NCBI GenBank assembly: GCA_963691705.1 | Contig: OY829542.1 | Coordinates: 22,926,579-22,990,578 of the forward strand | DNA: 64,000 nt | Reading direction: 5' to 3' | From: Viola odorata | Taxonomy: Eukaryota > Streptophyta > Magnoliopsida > Malpighiales > Violaceae | In this document: one piece after another, positions 9,181-20,240 of the stretch | Layout: each line of letters starts with the position of its first letter | Position numbering within the stretch: position 1 is the stretch's first letter | Translations under genes and position numbers: made by a program | The notes under the pieces: model-generated | Told to the model about the DNA's origin: nothing | The model's database searches: none | The model's input: the letters and a program-made list of their open reading frames with translations, nothing else

Positions 9181-11946
9181 TGTTACTACCCGAATTTTGA
9201 CTTACGTCATAACTTTTTCATTTTTATTGCTTGTCACGCTAATAGCCCGCTTACGTCAAATTTCAATCGATTTTTGATCATGGACTATTTGTTTTAATAT
9301 TTCACGTTATTTCACGTCTTTTTAGTTTTTTCGTATTTTTCTCGTATTTTCGATTTTCGTCACACATTTACGTATTTTTATGTTTACCGCATTTAATAGC
9401 TCACCTAGGTCAAATTTCTGTCGATTCTTGGCCCTAGGCTAGTTTGTTTAATATTCCGTGTCATTTCATGCTTTCTAATTTTTTTTCGTATTTTCGACTG
9501 TCTTTACGCGAACTTCTTTCGGTCCCGAGTAAGTTTCCTCGGACCGTGGGTCAAACGCGTTATTTCTTTAATTAATAATTACCTACTATTTTTCTCTTCC
9601 ACGCCAACTCGTTTGGTTTCGTTCAATTTTTGTCGTAAGGACATTTATTTTACGTCCGAACTTTTGACATTTTCAAAAGAGGAAATAAACACGTTAAATC
9701 GAGTTTCACATTTATTCACTGTATACTAGTTTTCGTATCTTATTTTTCTACACACCGTGTTTCTCTCGGTTCGGATTTATTTTCATTTTCGAGCGATTTC
9801 GCTCGTACCAAAAAGATCCCGTTCGTACCCAAAAATGGGATAAACTCTACATAAATGCCATTTAATTCATCCTTACCCTCCAACTCGACGCCAACTCATT
9901 TAGATCACCACAACCTCCCATCAGATCATCCTTGGCCACATACCAACCTAGCTAGCTCACTATTCCGGCCAAAAGATCATCATCACTTTCTCCTTTTCTT
10001 CCCGTCGGTTTGCAACCACATGTGCAAACCGACTCCAATTTTTTCTTTCCCCTATAAATAGCAATATCCAAGCAAGGCATCAAGGGCACCAAATTTACTC
10101 TCACTCTCAATTTCTTGCACTACCTTCTTGGTTAAGATCTCCCGGCGAGGTAAGCTTTCTCTCTAACTTTTCTTTAATTTTCGTTTATATCCTTGTTGCA
10201 TGAATAAATTGCTAAAACTTGCCTTACATGCTTAGTTTTCATGCCAATTTCATTTCCCTTGCTTCAATTTGATTGTAGGATGTCTTGACTAATTAATAGC
10301 CATATATGAATGCTAAATAGCTTATTTTTCACTTGTTAAAAACACCACTGTTTTGGTTTAAAATTCTTGCTGTGATTAATGGTTTGAGTTACTGGAGAGT
10401 TGAGTGAGTTTTTGGGTCTGTTTTGAGGGGGGTTTGGTGGCCAAAGTTCCCTTCCTTGTCGCCGGCAGTGGCACCGACGACGTGAAGAAAGGAAGAAGAA
10501 GGTAAGACTAGGCGGGAAAAAGAAAGAAAGGTGATGGGCTTGGCCCATTTGTTTTAATTAAAAAGCTTGGGCTTGGCTTCCCATTTTTTCATGTCAAAAA
10601 ATCGGATGGGCCCGACCCATTTAATTTCCATATGCTTAACTTGTTTATTTAATTTTTTTTGCAAATGCTCACATGCTTCTTGTGCGATAAATTGATTATT
10701 TGATTTTCGTATTTTTAAATATCGTATGCAATTGTTCACATGTTCACATGTGATAGATTGTCCGCTTTGTTTTCGTGTTTAATTATTGTATGTTTCACAT
10801 GACGATTTTCTTTGTTTATGTCATGTTTAATTATCGTAAAAAATATTCGTATGCTTGCATGTTATGAATAATTTGTTTAGTGTTTGCCATGCTTTATTTA
10901 ATTAAATGCTTGCATGTTATAAATGATTTGTTTAGTGTATGTCATGTTTCATTTAATCAATTAAATAAATGTTTGTGTGCGTTTTCATTAATTATTATTA
11001 TTTTTGAAACATCGCTAACACTCTCACTTTGCAAGGTAGATCAAGATCACGCAACGCAAGTACGCCCCTTCTAAGTCTCTTTTATTTATTCAATATTTTC
11101 CGCAAATATTACTTATATGCATGTTATTTAGAAATGTTAAAACTCATATCATAATCGTATGCATGAATTGTGGGAAAATAAAATCAACGCACATGTTTAC
11201 GTGTTTAAATCACTCACTTTTATGCCATGAAATTAATTGCTACACATTGATATATGAGCATGGTGGCTGCGATCCCACACGGCTATGTGCATTCATTAAA
11301 TCGGTATTATGCTAGTCCTTTCTATGATAGGATCACGTAGTAATTAATTAATCATGCATGTCCCGATGATAGAAAGGGAGAAACGTCCGCTCTAGCATAC
11401 GAAAAAAAACGGTAACCCCGTCCTTCGGTCCCAATTGGAAATAACAATGTCCCGACGAAAAATGCTAAGATGTAACGTCACCTTTGAGGGCCCACATCGT
11501 TTGTAAAAAATGTTTAAATAATCGGAAAGTGGCCCAATTTTCGTAACAGGATTTTGGTTGACACTCTACGATCGTTTACCCTGTAAATGATTGGAAAGTG
11601 GCCCGATTCCGTGCGCGGGATTGGTTGACATGCTGCGATTATTCATTCATTTTCGTGTTAAAAATTAAACATAGTAAACACCTTCCCACTTTATAACCGG
11701 TAAGATTTTTAAAGGATGTGACTCGGGTGCCTAACACCTTCCCGAGTCCATAATACGACCTCGAACCTTCGTTCTTTGGCTTAGACCCAAGCCTTAGTTT
11801 TTTTATTTTTATGCCATGACATTAGGTTCCCTAAACCTAGAAAATAAATAGGGTGGCGACTTCATTTGCATTATGCGAGGCATCCATCTATGCTCCGCAT
11901 CCGTCTCGAACCTATACTCGTTTTCAAAGAAAAAGGGGGTGCGACA
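9181..11946 (+). mobile_element. Ogre/Tat-type solo LTR (2766 bp)
   Basis: The sequence starts TGTTACTACCCGAATTTTGA and ends GGGGGTGCGACA, with a perfect 5-bp TSD CTATC (9176-9180 and 11947-11951). No internal region follows, so it is a solo LTR. Its last about 250 bp (ggatgtgactcgggtgcc, ccttcccgag, ccataatacgacc, gggtggcgacttcatt) match the corresponding end of element C's LTR. Its start matches the first about 18 bases of C's sense LTR except two. CTATAAATA at 10052-10060 is a good TATA box. The stretch is otherwise non-coding, and the short frames in it have no recognisable domain. Confidence 0.88.
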
Positions 11947-11986
11947 CTATCCCACCAATGGATGGTGACTCAAGAAGACAGATGGA

Positions 11987-11998
11987 GCTCCGCTACCA
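11987..11998 (-). promoter_or_regulatory. Element B primer-binding site candidate
   Basis: On the minus strand TGGTAGCGGAGC follows the 5' LTR by two bases, identical to the site of element A. Gag coding begins within about 40 bp, so the usual leader and gag N-terminus are missing. Confidence 0.6.
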
Positions 11999-12000
11999 CT

Positions 12001-12649
12001 TGATAACATTCGGCCTTGATTGGAAGGATTGAAACTGAGTTGTTCTTGGAGCCTTCGGATCTAGTCTCCTTTAGGAGATTGATGAACTCTTGAGGACGGA
12101 TTGAGTGCGGAATATTTGGATGTTTAGGGAGTAATAAGGCAGCGGATTTAGATGGAGGAAAGGTAGCAAGGAATTTATAGAAAACAATATATTAACTTGC
12201 AAGCAAACGTTTACAAGGATCATCAACCGAAACCTTCCCTTAATTGATCAAGTAATGATTAAGCCGAAAGGTGTTAATTGATTGAAATAAAATTGGTTTT
12301 AAGAACCCTAAGACAAAGCCAACTACTTGGTCTTAGATGGAGATATACTCACTTAAAATCAAAGACAAGGTATAAAAGAGGCTAAGCCCTTCTATTTATA
12401 CCTTGGGAATTATTACATGGAAAACCCTACACTACCCTTCACTTAAGACCCTAGCCGTGGGCTTGGCTTGGTCTTGGAGAGCTAACGCATGGGCCAAGGC
12501 GGGCGTTAGGGCTGGCGCACGGCCTCGTGCGGAGTTCCTCATGGGGTGTGAGGGTTTGGCGCGACCTCACGCGTACTTCTTCATGGTTGGCTCAGCCATC
12601 CCGTGAAGCCTTGTCGCGGATACGAGTTAGAGCCCTCGAGCTCGTATCA
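12001..12649 (-). repeat. Element B 5' LTR (sense minus)
   Basis: This 649-bp LTR is about 95% identical to 6673-7317 by eye and has the same TATA-type motif (plus 12393-12400). It is followed by TSD CACTG at 12650-12654. Confidence 0.88.
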
Positions 12650-12654
12650 CACTG

Positions 12655-12950
12655 CACCAATGACTGACTAGGCCTAGATGCAACCAGAGATGAACTTTTG
12701 CTAGGAACCTTTCCTATCTGATTCTATATCTTTATTTACTCTACTTTATTTAGTTTTAGTTAATCAACAATTCTCTCAAAATCCCCCTTGTGTTACTGTT
12801 TCAGTTTGTTTGTCTCTGTCATACATTAAAGTGAGCGTCTACCCTTAGTCCCTATGTTCGAGCCTATTACCACTATACGCAATTTTATTGTACATTTGAC
12901 AACAAATTTTATTATTATTTTTGACAGCTTCGACAATCGATTCACAAATA
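12655..12950 (+). mobile_element. Athila-like LTR remnant, right segment
   Basis: The segment includes gttcgagcctattaccac followed by a tatacgc and ttgacagcttcgaca stretch. This parallels the end of the Athila LTR at 59340-59445 (gtggaacgaacttcttatcac, then ttgacggattcggca). It is the probable end of the outermost LTR, and the exact junction with the copia relic is uncertain. Confidence 0.4.
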
Positions 12951-14560
12951 CTTAGTAACTTAAGAGTTACTTATGTTACTTTCTTTAAAGCAACAAATAT
13001 AAACATCCATAGCATTCATGTGTCATACATTTATAACACTCCCCCTTGGATGTTTATTTTAAAACACACGCCTCGTTAAAACCTTACAAGGAAAATCCGA
13101 TGGGACAAAAACCTAATGAAGGAAAAAGAGTACACAATGTTTATAAAAATACTTATATAAGCTGCATCGTTAAACCTTACTAAGGAAAAAAAGTACAACA
13201 AGTATTCTACTCCCCCTCATGGAGGTATCACTTGAATATCTTTTAGTCAATGCATTCCAATACCACGTACTAGCTTCTCAAATATTGCAGTTGGTAAAAA
13301 AATTGTGAACAAGTCTGCCAAATTGTTACTTGAACGAACTTGTTGGATATCAATCTCACATTTCTTTTGAATGTCATGAGTAAAGAAGAATTTTGGTGAG
13401 ATGTGTTTCGTTCTATCACCTTTAAGGTAACCTTCCTTCAATTGAGATATACATGCAGTATTATTTTTATATAACACAGTTAGGGGTGTCAAAACGGGTC
13501 TGCGAGCCGGACCCGACCCAGACCCGATACACCCGGGTTGGGACCGGACCCAGTCCCGACAAAAAACGGGACCAATTTCTAGTCCCGGTCCCGGCCTGGC
13601 TAAATTGTCCAAGTCCGGGACCAGACCCATACCCGACTTTTTTTTTCCAACTATTTACTTTGTTAAAATTACCCTTCTTCATCGTCATCATCGTCATTTC
13701 CACTGATTTTCAATCCCAACACCATCCACCATGCCATTCCCATTCCCCACATCATCATCATCCAAAAAACCCACTTTCCTCTCCTTCTCCCTCATCTCCT
13801 TCTTCCTCTTCCTCTCCCTCTCCTGGATGTACATCTTCTTCAAATCTAACAAGCTCGTTCCATCACAGACACAACAATTCCTTCTCAAATCCCAATACTA
13901 AACCAAATTTGTCCATCCCACTCTCCTCTTTCCAAATCTAACTTAATTTAGGGTCCAATGATGGGTTAAGCAGTAATATGATGGAATCTAAGTTTATAGA
14001 TACATATTTTTATTTTTTATTTATTTTTTGATGGTTGGGTTATTTGTTAAAGTGGGTTTTCCTTGTTATGTTGAATGTAGATGGAGCAGAAGTTGAGGAT
14101 GGTTGCTCTGGTCAGTCTGGTGTGGTGGCCGGATCTGTTCTGGAAAATTGAGTTTTTTTTTTATTATTTTTGGCCGGGTCTCGAGTCAGACCCGGATAGA
14201 CCCGGGCCCGACCTGGCTGGACCCGGTAACACTTGGGTCGGGACCAGACCCGATCTCGACCCAAAATGGGATCAAAAATTGGTCACAGACCCGGCCCGAA
14301 ACCCCAGGTCTGGGACGGGTCTGCGGGTCTCGGGTCTGGTTGACAGGCCTAAACACAGTTGGAACTTTTTCTGTTGATGTCAATTCACATATCTTCAAGA
14401 TATGTTGAGTCAATGACCTTAGCCAAATACATTTTCTACTTGCCTCATGCACTGTAATTAATTTTGCATGATTCGAGGAAGTGACCATCAATGTTTTTTT
14501 GGTTGAACGCCATAATATGACTCCACATGTGAACAAATAACCTGTTTGGGATCGAAAGAA
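12950..14560 (-). pseudogene. Ty1/copia retrotransposon 3' relic (RNase H end and LTR)
   Basis: On the minus strand, 14550 to 14360 encodes SQTGYLFTCG, WRSTKKTLMVTSSNHAK and EASRKCIWLRS. After a hAT insertion it resumes at 13472 as LYKNNTACISQLKEGYLKGD, RTKHISPKFFFTHDIQK and QVRSSNNLADLFTIFLPTA. This is the C-terminal part of the RNase H domain of a plant copia polyprotein. Downstream, a purine tract with GGGGGAGTG (plus 13037-13045) precedes TGTTATAAATG, the probable LTR start, which extends toward about 12950. Everything upstream (gag, protease, integrase, RT) is lost at about 14560. The clade is probably Ale-like, by style only. Confidence 0.8.
13481..14351. mobile_element. Non-autonomous hAT element with 8-bp TSD
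   Basis: This 871-bp element has ends TAGGGGTGTCAA and TTGACAGGCCTA (imperfect 12-bp inverted repeats). A perfect 8-bp target-site duplication AACACAGT lies at 13473-13480 and 14352-14359. Subterminal regions are packed with GGGTC/GACCC and CCCGAC motifs in both orientations, as in plant hAT elements, where such repeats bind transposase. The interior shows no transposase. Short frames across it are low-complexity and not real genes. Removing it restores the copia RNase H reading frame. Confidence 0.9.
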
Positions 14561-15108
14561 AGTGAAAGTGAAAAATAGAAGAAATAGACAAAAAGAGTAA
14601 GATAATATAAAAATGATAGAAAAATTGATAGTAAAATGAACAACGAAAATGAGAGAATAAATGGCAGGAAGTGATTCACGCAATATTGTGAGTATTAATT
14701 TATTTTAACTAGAAAAAATATATATTACTGTGAAAGTTAAGCTAAAAAATATAAAAATAAAAATAGTTATATAAATTGACAGTGTTGTAAGAACTAGACT
14801 GAGCTACAAATGATTATTAACATCTAGAGGGCTACATATTTATTTTTTCTAATTGAGGTGATTGAATTTTTTTTGATATATAACTAAGTTATGTGTATAA
14901 TAAATAATAAATAAAAGAGAAAGAGAGAGATGAGAAAAAAATTCACTCAATTTATTTAATTGATCAAATAATTTATTTTACCTAACTATAAAAAATAAAA
15001 ATTCAGTAATTATAGTATTGACAATAAAATTTAATTTGATTCTTAAACTCACTCAACCCATTTTATAAATCAAAATATAATAAAATAAAAAATAAAAATT
15101 GTAATTAT

Positions 15109-15131
15109 CTGCGCGAAGCACCAGTATCTTG
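15109..15131 (+). repeat. Helitron-3'-end-like motif, copy 1 (weak)
   Basis: A GC-rich ctgcgcgaagca in otherwise AT-rich DNA is followed 6-7 bases later by CTTG. It resembles the stronger motif at 23841-23866 and is likewise followed downstream by gatgccacattagtt. The stem is degenerate, so this is tentative. Confidence 0.3.
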
Positions 15132-15365
15132 CAATGAAAATAAACTTAAATCATGAACTAAATAGTGTATCATTGTAGTGATGCCACATTAGTTACCAAT
15201 TTGACCAATAAGATCATGCCACCCCAGCGATTGTATAATTAAAAAATTTATAACATTAAAACATGAGTTAGAATGTAATAGCTAAAAAAAAAATACAAAC
15301 AAAAATAGCAATCGAGAAAATAGGAAAACAAAGAAATTGAACATAAGAGAAAATAATAATATAAT

Positions 15366-16345
15366 TCAAAATATTTGAAAAATATATATATCTACTAAAG
15401 TCACGCTACAAGAAAATTTTGTAACAAAAAAAACACATATTTGCGACGAAAAAGATTTCGTAGTAAATTTTGACATTTTTGTTGGAAAACAAAAAATGAA
15501 AAACAAATGCGCAAAGCAATATTTTCTAATGAATTTTGGATGTTTTTTGACCAAAAATTCTGCCAATTTTTTGCCCGGAGAATAATGATGTTCAAAGAGT
15601 TAGATAATTAACTTTTTTTAAATGAGGTAATTGAATTATTTTAATATAAATTAGCTACATATTTCTCAAAAAAATATATAACTTATCTATATATATAAAT
15701 AATAGGTAAAAGAAAAAAATGAAAAGAAATAGAAGAAAAATAAAAAATAAAAATGAAAAGAGAAAATGATAAAAATAAATGAACAATTAACATGGGGAAA
15801 ATAAATGGAGGGAAGAGGCTTGCACTATATTTTGAAACAATCTACGTGAATGAGTAAAAAATATATATTACTACTAAAGTTTAATACATTTGATGTTTGT
15901 TTATCGAAAGACATTTTTCTCATTTTCTCACCAAGCCTAGTTTGCAATTGTGTTTGATACATTTGAAGGGTTGAATTGTGAGAATGTCCATCCTTGATGC
16001 ATGTTTCGAGTTTGGGGGGAAAAAATCGCGTTGGGAAAGTCACTTGAATTAGTTTGTTGTTGGAAGATAGAGAGAATATCCGGAAACATCAAAGAAAGAT
16101 TGAGAAATTCAATATAAGAAGACAAAAAAGTTTTTCTTCGTTCACTTTCTTAATTTGTATAATTAAATATTTTATAAATAAAGAACCTCAATTAGTTTCT
16201 ATAATGAGAACTTATTCAATTAGGGGAACGCGTTATTTTACTCTTTAAATATTTATAATTATATGTATTAGTTTTCATTTGTTAGTATGCATTTTTATAA
16301 CGTGGTATTATCGTATTGGTCGAGTTGGTAGTTGATGTGCCATCA
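15366..16345 (+). repeat. Segmental duplication, copy 1
   Basis: About 980 bp are similar to 18107-19965, not counting the solo LTR in that copy. Shared landmarks are the attca.aatatttga start, the cgaaagacatttttctcat segment, the gaagatagagag.atatcc segment and the ggttgaattgtgag segment. The copies differ by many substitutions and small indels, so the duplication is old. Confidence 0.7.
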
Positions 16346-16412
16346 CCAGCTTCACTTGATGACATGTCATCATCATAATAAAACACTATCACTTGAAAAA
16401 TAATAATATAAT

Positions 16413-18103
16413 TGATCGTCTGTCGACAGCGTAAAAAATAAATGTATGAATGAATGTGAAATATGGGGGAAATTACAACTTACTCTACCCACAATGGGTT
16501 TGTAGATAGCGGTAAGAGGATCGTTCACAGAGACCTCTAGGGAATTTTAGTTCTTGATTGAGTTCCTCGTCATTGGAATTGGTTGGTTAGTTCTGAAACT
16601 AAAACAAAAGAATAACAATTTAAACAGTTAAAATAATCTTGGTCAAGGGATTGGCCAAGCCAAAATATCTTGGTGGAAAATCAAAAGCAAGAATTCCGGG
16701 CACTTATGAGAGTTGTGTTCTTATGCTATGATCATTGGTTCAATGTTGTTCATCTTCATCTCCAGCACCTAACTCAAGTTTACCCTCGGTTGTCAGTCGA
16801 GTCTGATTTATATTATTTGTTTAACTGCAACTTCCAAGCTAAAATCTGAGTCGTCAATTCTAAACTTTAACATGGAAGTAATTTGTTAAACCATCAAATA
16901 AATAATTACAGAGATAAATATTATTAGGAATATTTAGACCTCATGATGCATAAAAAACTTAGCTCAATCAGCCCTTACCAAGAATGTTGATGTTTTAGCC
17001 GGACATAATCTTGGAAAAAAATAGAATTTTATTTAACATAAAATGGAAATAAATTTGTAAATTCCCAGTTGGAAAATTACAGAACAATTGTCTAAGGGTC
17101 TGTTTGGCGTTCCGGTTCTAGTCCGAAAAGTGATGTGGAAAAAGTGTTGTGACAAAAGTACTTCTGGAAAAGCTAGTATGTTGTTTGGTAAACATTTCTT
17201 AAAAGTGCTGTGGGAAACGAGAAGTTGTTTTTGGTGTTTGGTAAAACTATAAAAATGAAATAGTTGGAGTATAAAACCCATTTTTTAAAAATTAATAAAA
17301 ATAGAAAAAGTGGATCTAGAATTACATATCTTGAGATGGAGATTTTATTGTGGTAGTTTTTAATTTATTTTGTTCTATTATATAAAGTAAAAAAATGAAA
17401 TTAAAATGAAAAAAAAAATCAGAGAGAGGGGGCAAAAGCAGCACGCTGCTTTTGCCACTGGAGGAAATTTCTCCAGTGAGGAAAGCCAAGCACTTTGCCT
17501 AAACAAACCCAACCCAACCCAACCCTTAACACCAAACACCTTTCACCAGCTTTTGGAACCCAACCCAACCCAACCCTTAACCCCAAACACTATGTAAGTG
17601 AAAAGAAAGAAGAAGGGAGTCGAGAGTCCCCACTTTCCTAAGAGTCCTGCTGCAGCTTAAAACATGCTGCCCCAAATCCTATCTCCTCTCCAACTCTTTC
17701 AAAATTAAAACTAATTATTACAAATTCAAATTGTTCAAATTCAAAACTAAATAAAATATTCGATTGTTTTGTTTGTTCAAAAGAAGGAGATCTGTATCAG
17801 GATCCTTGAGTCTGATCTGCGCACGACTCATCCTTCCAGTCTGTCATCCAGTTGTCGATGCAATTTGCAACTCAACTTCGTGACTCCATGCTCAGCACGT
17901 TTCTAGCTTGGCAGTCTTGGCCAAGCCTGCGGCCAAAACTGCTCGTTTGTCTGGTACAAGCTCCAAAGCTAGCATGTTCTCCATTTTTTTCTGCCTCCAA
18001 GAAGATCTGCACAAGTAAGGGAAATTGATAGAGTTTAAATAATTTTACCATCCAATTTGCCAGAATTTAGGTGGTAAAAATATATGATATTAATGGTCAA
18101 TCA
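16413..18103 (-). mobile_element. Athila-like solo LTR carrying a nested MITE
   Basis: A 1691-bp unit runs from TGATCGTCTG to GGTCAATCA, with a perfect 5-bp TSD ATAAT (16408-16412 and 18104-18108). Removing it joins aataataat to tcacaatatttg, which matches the uninterrupted paralogous sequence at about 15355-15380. On the minus strand the end reads GTCGACAGACGATCA, similar to the CAGCCGGTCA end of the Athila LTR at 58140-59445. Without the MITE at 17096-17510 its length is about 1.28 kb, close to that LTR (1.31 kb). No internal region remains. Confidence 0.75.
17096..17510. mobile_element. MITE-like element nested in the solo LTR
   Basis: The ends GGGTCTGTTTGGCG and (reverse complement of the right end) GGGTTTGTTTAGGC form an imperfect inverted repeat. 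No clear target-site duplication was found, so the superfamily is unassigned. An AACCC-rich stretch (17511-17591) with two copies of cccaacccaacccttaac follows directly. Confidence 0.4.
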
Positions 18104-18653
18104 ATAATTCACAATATTTGAGAAAAATATATATTACTACTAAAGTCATGTTGTAAGAAAAATTTATAACACAAAAATAGAAACACATATGTGTGACGGA
18201 AAATATTTCAGTCATAAAATTTGACATTTTTCTATGGAATTTATGTTCGAAAACGAAAAATGGAAAAAGAAAATTCCAAAACAATATTTTATAATGAATT
18301 TTGGATGTTTTTTGACTGAAAATTCTATTTTTTTTCTTGCGGAGAATAATAACATTGAAAAAGCTAAATAATTAATTTTTTTAAATGGGGTAATTGAATT
18401 TTTTTAATATAAATTATTTACATATTTCACACAAAAAATATAACTTATCTATATATATAAATAATAGGTAAAAGAAAAAGAACAAGCAATAAAGTAAAGA
18501 AATAGAAGAAAAATAAAAAAAGAGAAATAAGAAGATGATAAAATGATAAAAATAAATGAACAATTAACATGTGAAAAATAAATGGAGGAAAGAGGCTTGC
18601 ACTACATTTTGAACACTCTACCTAAACGAGTAAAAAATATATATATTTCTATT

Positions 18654-18737
18654 CTATATATATATCACTATTAAAGTTGAATATATATCACTATTAAATG
18701 TATAAATGTATTCAACTTTAATAGTGATATATATATA
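18654..18737. repeat. Inverted repeat (AT-rich hairpin)
   Basis: The arms 18654-18683 and 18709-18737 are reverse complements over about 27 bases (core atcactattaaagttgaata), separated by about 25 bases. A direct partial copy (atatatcactatta) lies in the loop. It could form a cruciform or be the terminus of a fold-back element. Confidence 0.7.
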
Positions 18738-18916
18738 AAGTTATTAAAGTTGCTTCGAAAGACATTTTTCTCATTTTCTCACAAAGCCCAGCTTGCAATT
18801 GTGTTTTGATACATTTGAAGGGTTGAATTGTGAGAATTATCCAGCCTTGATGTACAATTCGAGTTTGAAAAAAATTATATTGGGAGAGTCACTTAAATTA
18901 ATCTACTGTCAGAAGA

Positions 18917-19683
18917 TGATACAGTCTCGGTTTCACTTGAGATGATGAATCCGTGACTTGGAGATGGAACGGACCTAGTCCTCTTTGAGAGGTCGGGTGA
19001 TGACTTGAAATGGGTAATCCTTGATGAGGATGATGGACAAAATGGAGTATAGAAGCAAAGGAAATAGATGGATGAAAGGTAAAAGTGTATTGATGAAATA
19101 ACTAAATAGGAACTTTCAATTACAAGTGATTGAAAGGATGTCAAATTTACAAACCCGACTCTTTCATTATCTAATCATGAAACTTACTTGGATTTGCATA
19201 AATGATAGTGTTTGTTGGTTCTAAGAACCCTAAATTAACTAGCCCTAAAATTGGTCTAAGAAGGAGAATACTCACAAATTCAAAGACAAGGCATAAAAGA
19301 GACTAAGTCCTTCAATTTATACCTTGAGCTTATTACAAAGAAAACTCCTAAATTACCCTTGGACAAAGGACCTTGGACGTCAAGCTTGGAGATGGGCCTT
19401 GAGGCCAAGTGTTGGCTTGCGCAAGTCTTGGAGAGCATGGGTTGCACACTCCTTAGCATGAGCGTTGCTTGTGCTGTCATGGACCGCGCCCTCCTTGCTT
19501 GGCCAAGGTCGAGGCCTTTCTCCGTAGGCTGCGTGAGCTCGGTAGATGTCACGCGGAGAATGGTCATGGTTTGCGAGGGTTAGCGCGAGGTCCTTCATGC
19601 TTTGGTCGGCAAACCCATGAGAGAGTGCGCCAAGTGTTGCCTTCGCCCATTTGCAAGGAATGATGATTCCCATGCTCGTATCA
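18917..19683 (-). mobile_element. Solo LTR related to element B (767 bp)
   Basis: The unit starts TGATACAGTC and ends GCTCGTATCA, with a perfect 5-bp TSD GAAGA (18912-18916 and 19684-19688). Its middle (aagaaccctaa, ggtctaagaaggagaatactcac, ggcataaaagagactaag, atttataccttgag) matches the corresponding part of element B's LTR in the same plus-strand orientation. The sense strand is therefore minus. It is a different subfamily of the same LTR type. Confidence 0.85.
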
Positions 19684-20007
19684 GAAGATAGAGAGGATAT
19701 CCAGAAATATCGGAGAAAAATTGAGAAATTCAATATAAGAAGAAGAAAAAAATCTTCATTCACTTTCTTAATTTGTATAATTAAATATTTTGTAAAATAA
19801 GGAACCTCAACTAGATGCGATAATGAGAACTTATTCAATTAGGAGAATGTATTATTTTAATTTTTACTCTTTAAATATTTATAATTATATGTATTAATTT
19901 TCATTTGTTAGTATGTATTTCTATGACGTGGTATCATTGTATTGGTAGAATTGGTAGTTGATGTTAGTCATTTTACTCATTTTAGTGTTAGTCATTTTAC
20001 TAAAACT

Positions 20008-20240
20008 ATTAAAGTCAAACACTTTTACAATTTTTACAAACAACGCAATGCACAACAACGACCTAACCGTGAAGCAAAAAAGAGAATAACATTAAAAAAA
20101 ATGTCACGTGGCATCGTATATATTTAAAAAAAAATAAAACTCAATTTGAAATCAGAGACTTAATTGAGCGAATCCGAACAAACACAAAGACAAATAAAAT
20201 ATTTCGTTAATACAAGATGTTATTTGGAATTTTTTTACAA
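20008..20240 (+). repeat. Duplicated segment, copy 1 of 2
   Basis: This segment matches 21654-21870. Shared landmarks are aaagtcaaacactt, caaacaacgcaatgcacaac, aaagagaataa.attaaaaa, and caatttgaaatca followed by ttaattgagcgaat. It is non-coding and part of the AT-rich block. Confidence 0.65.

Larger units (their letters stand above)
6673..12649 (-). mobile_element. Element B: internally deleted chromovirus-type LTR retrotransposon
   Basis: LTRs at 6673-7317 and 12001-12649 are about 95% identical by eye. On the minus strand they begin TGATACGAGC and end GTTATCA. A perfect 5-bp TSD CACTG lies at 6668-6672 and 12650-12654. Minus-strand order is LTR, PBS, truncated gag, zinc knuckle, protease-like region, polypurine tract, LTR. 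RT, RNase H and integrase are absent, and only about 180 bp separate the protease ORF from the LTR. A 2.77-kb solo LTR (9181-11946) later landed in gag. The gag and protease style fit a Ty3 chromovirus, and the clade is not resolved. Confidence 0.9.
18107..19965 (+). repeat. Segmental duplication, copy 2 (interrupted)
   Basis: This copy parallels 15366-16345 and is split by the solo LTR at 18917-19683. Because the TSD of that LTR interrupts sequence continuous in copy 1, the LTR inserted after the duplication. Confidence 0.7.

Noticed and set aside
13453..14408. Pro-, Gly- and Asp-rich frames on both strands
   Set aside because: They arise from the GGGTC/GACCC subterminal repeats of the hAT element.
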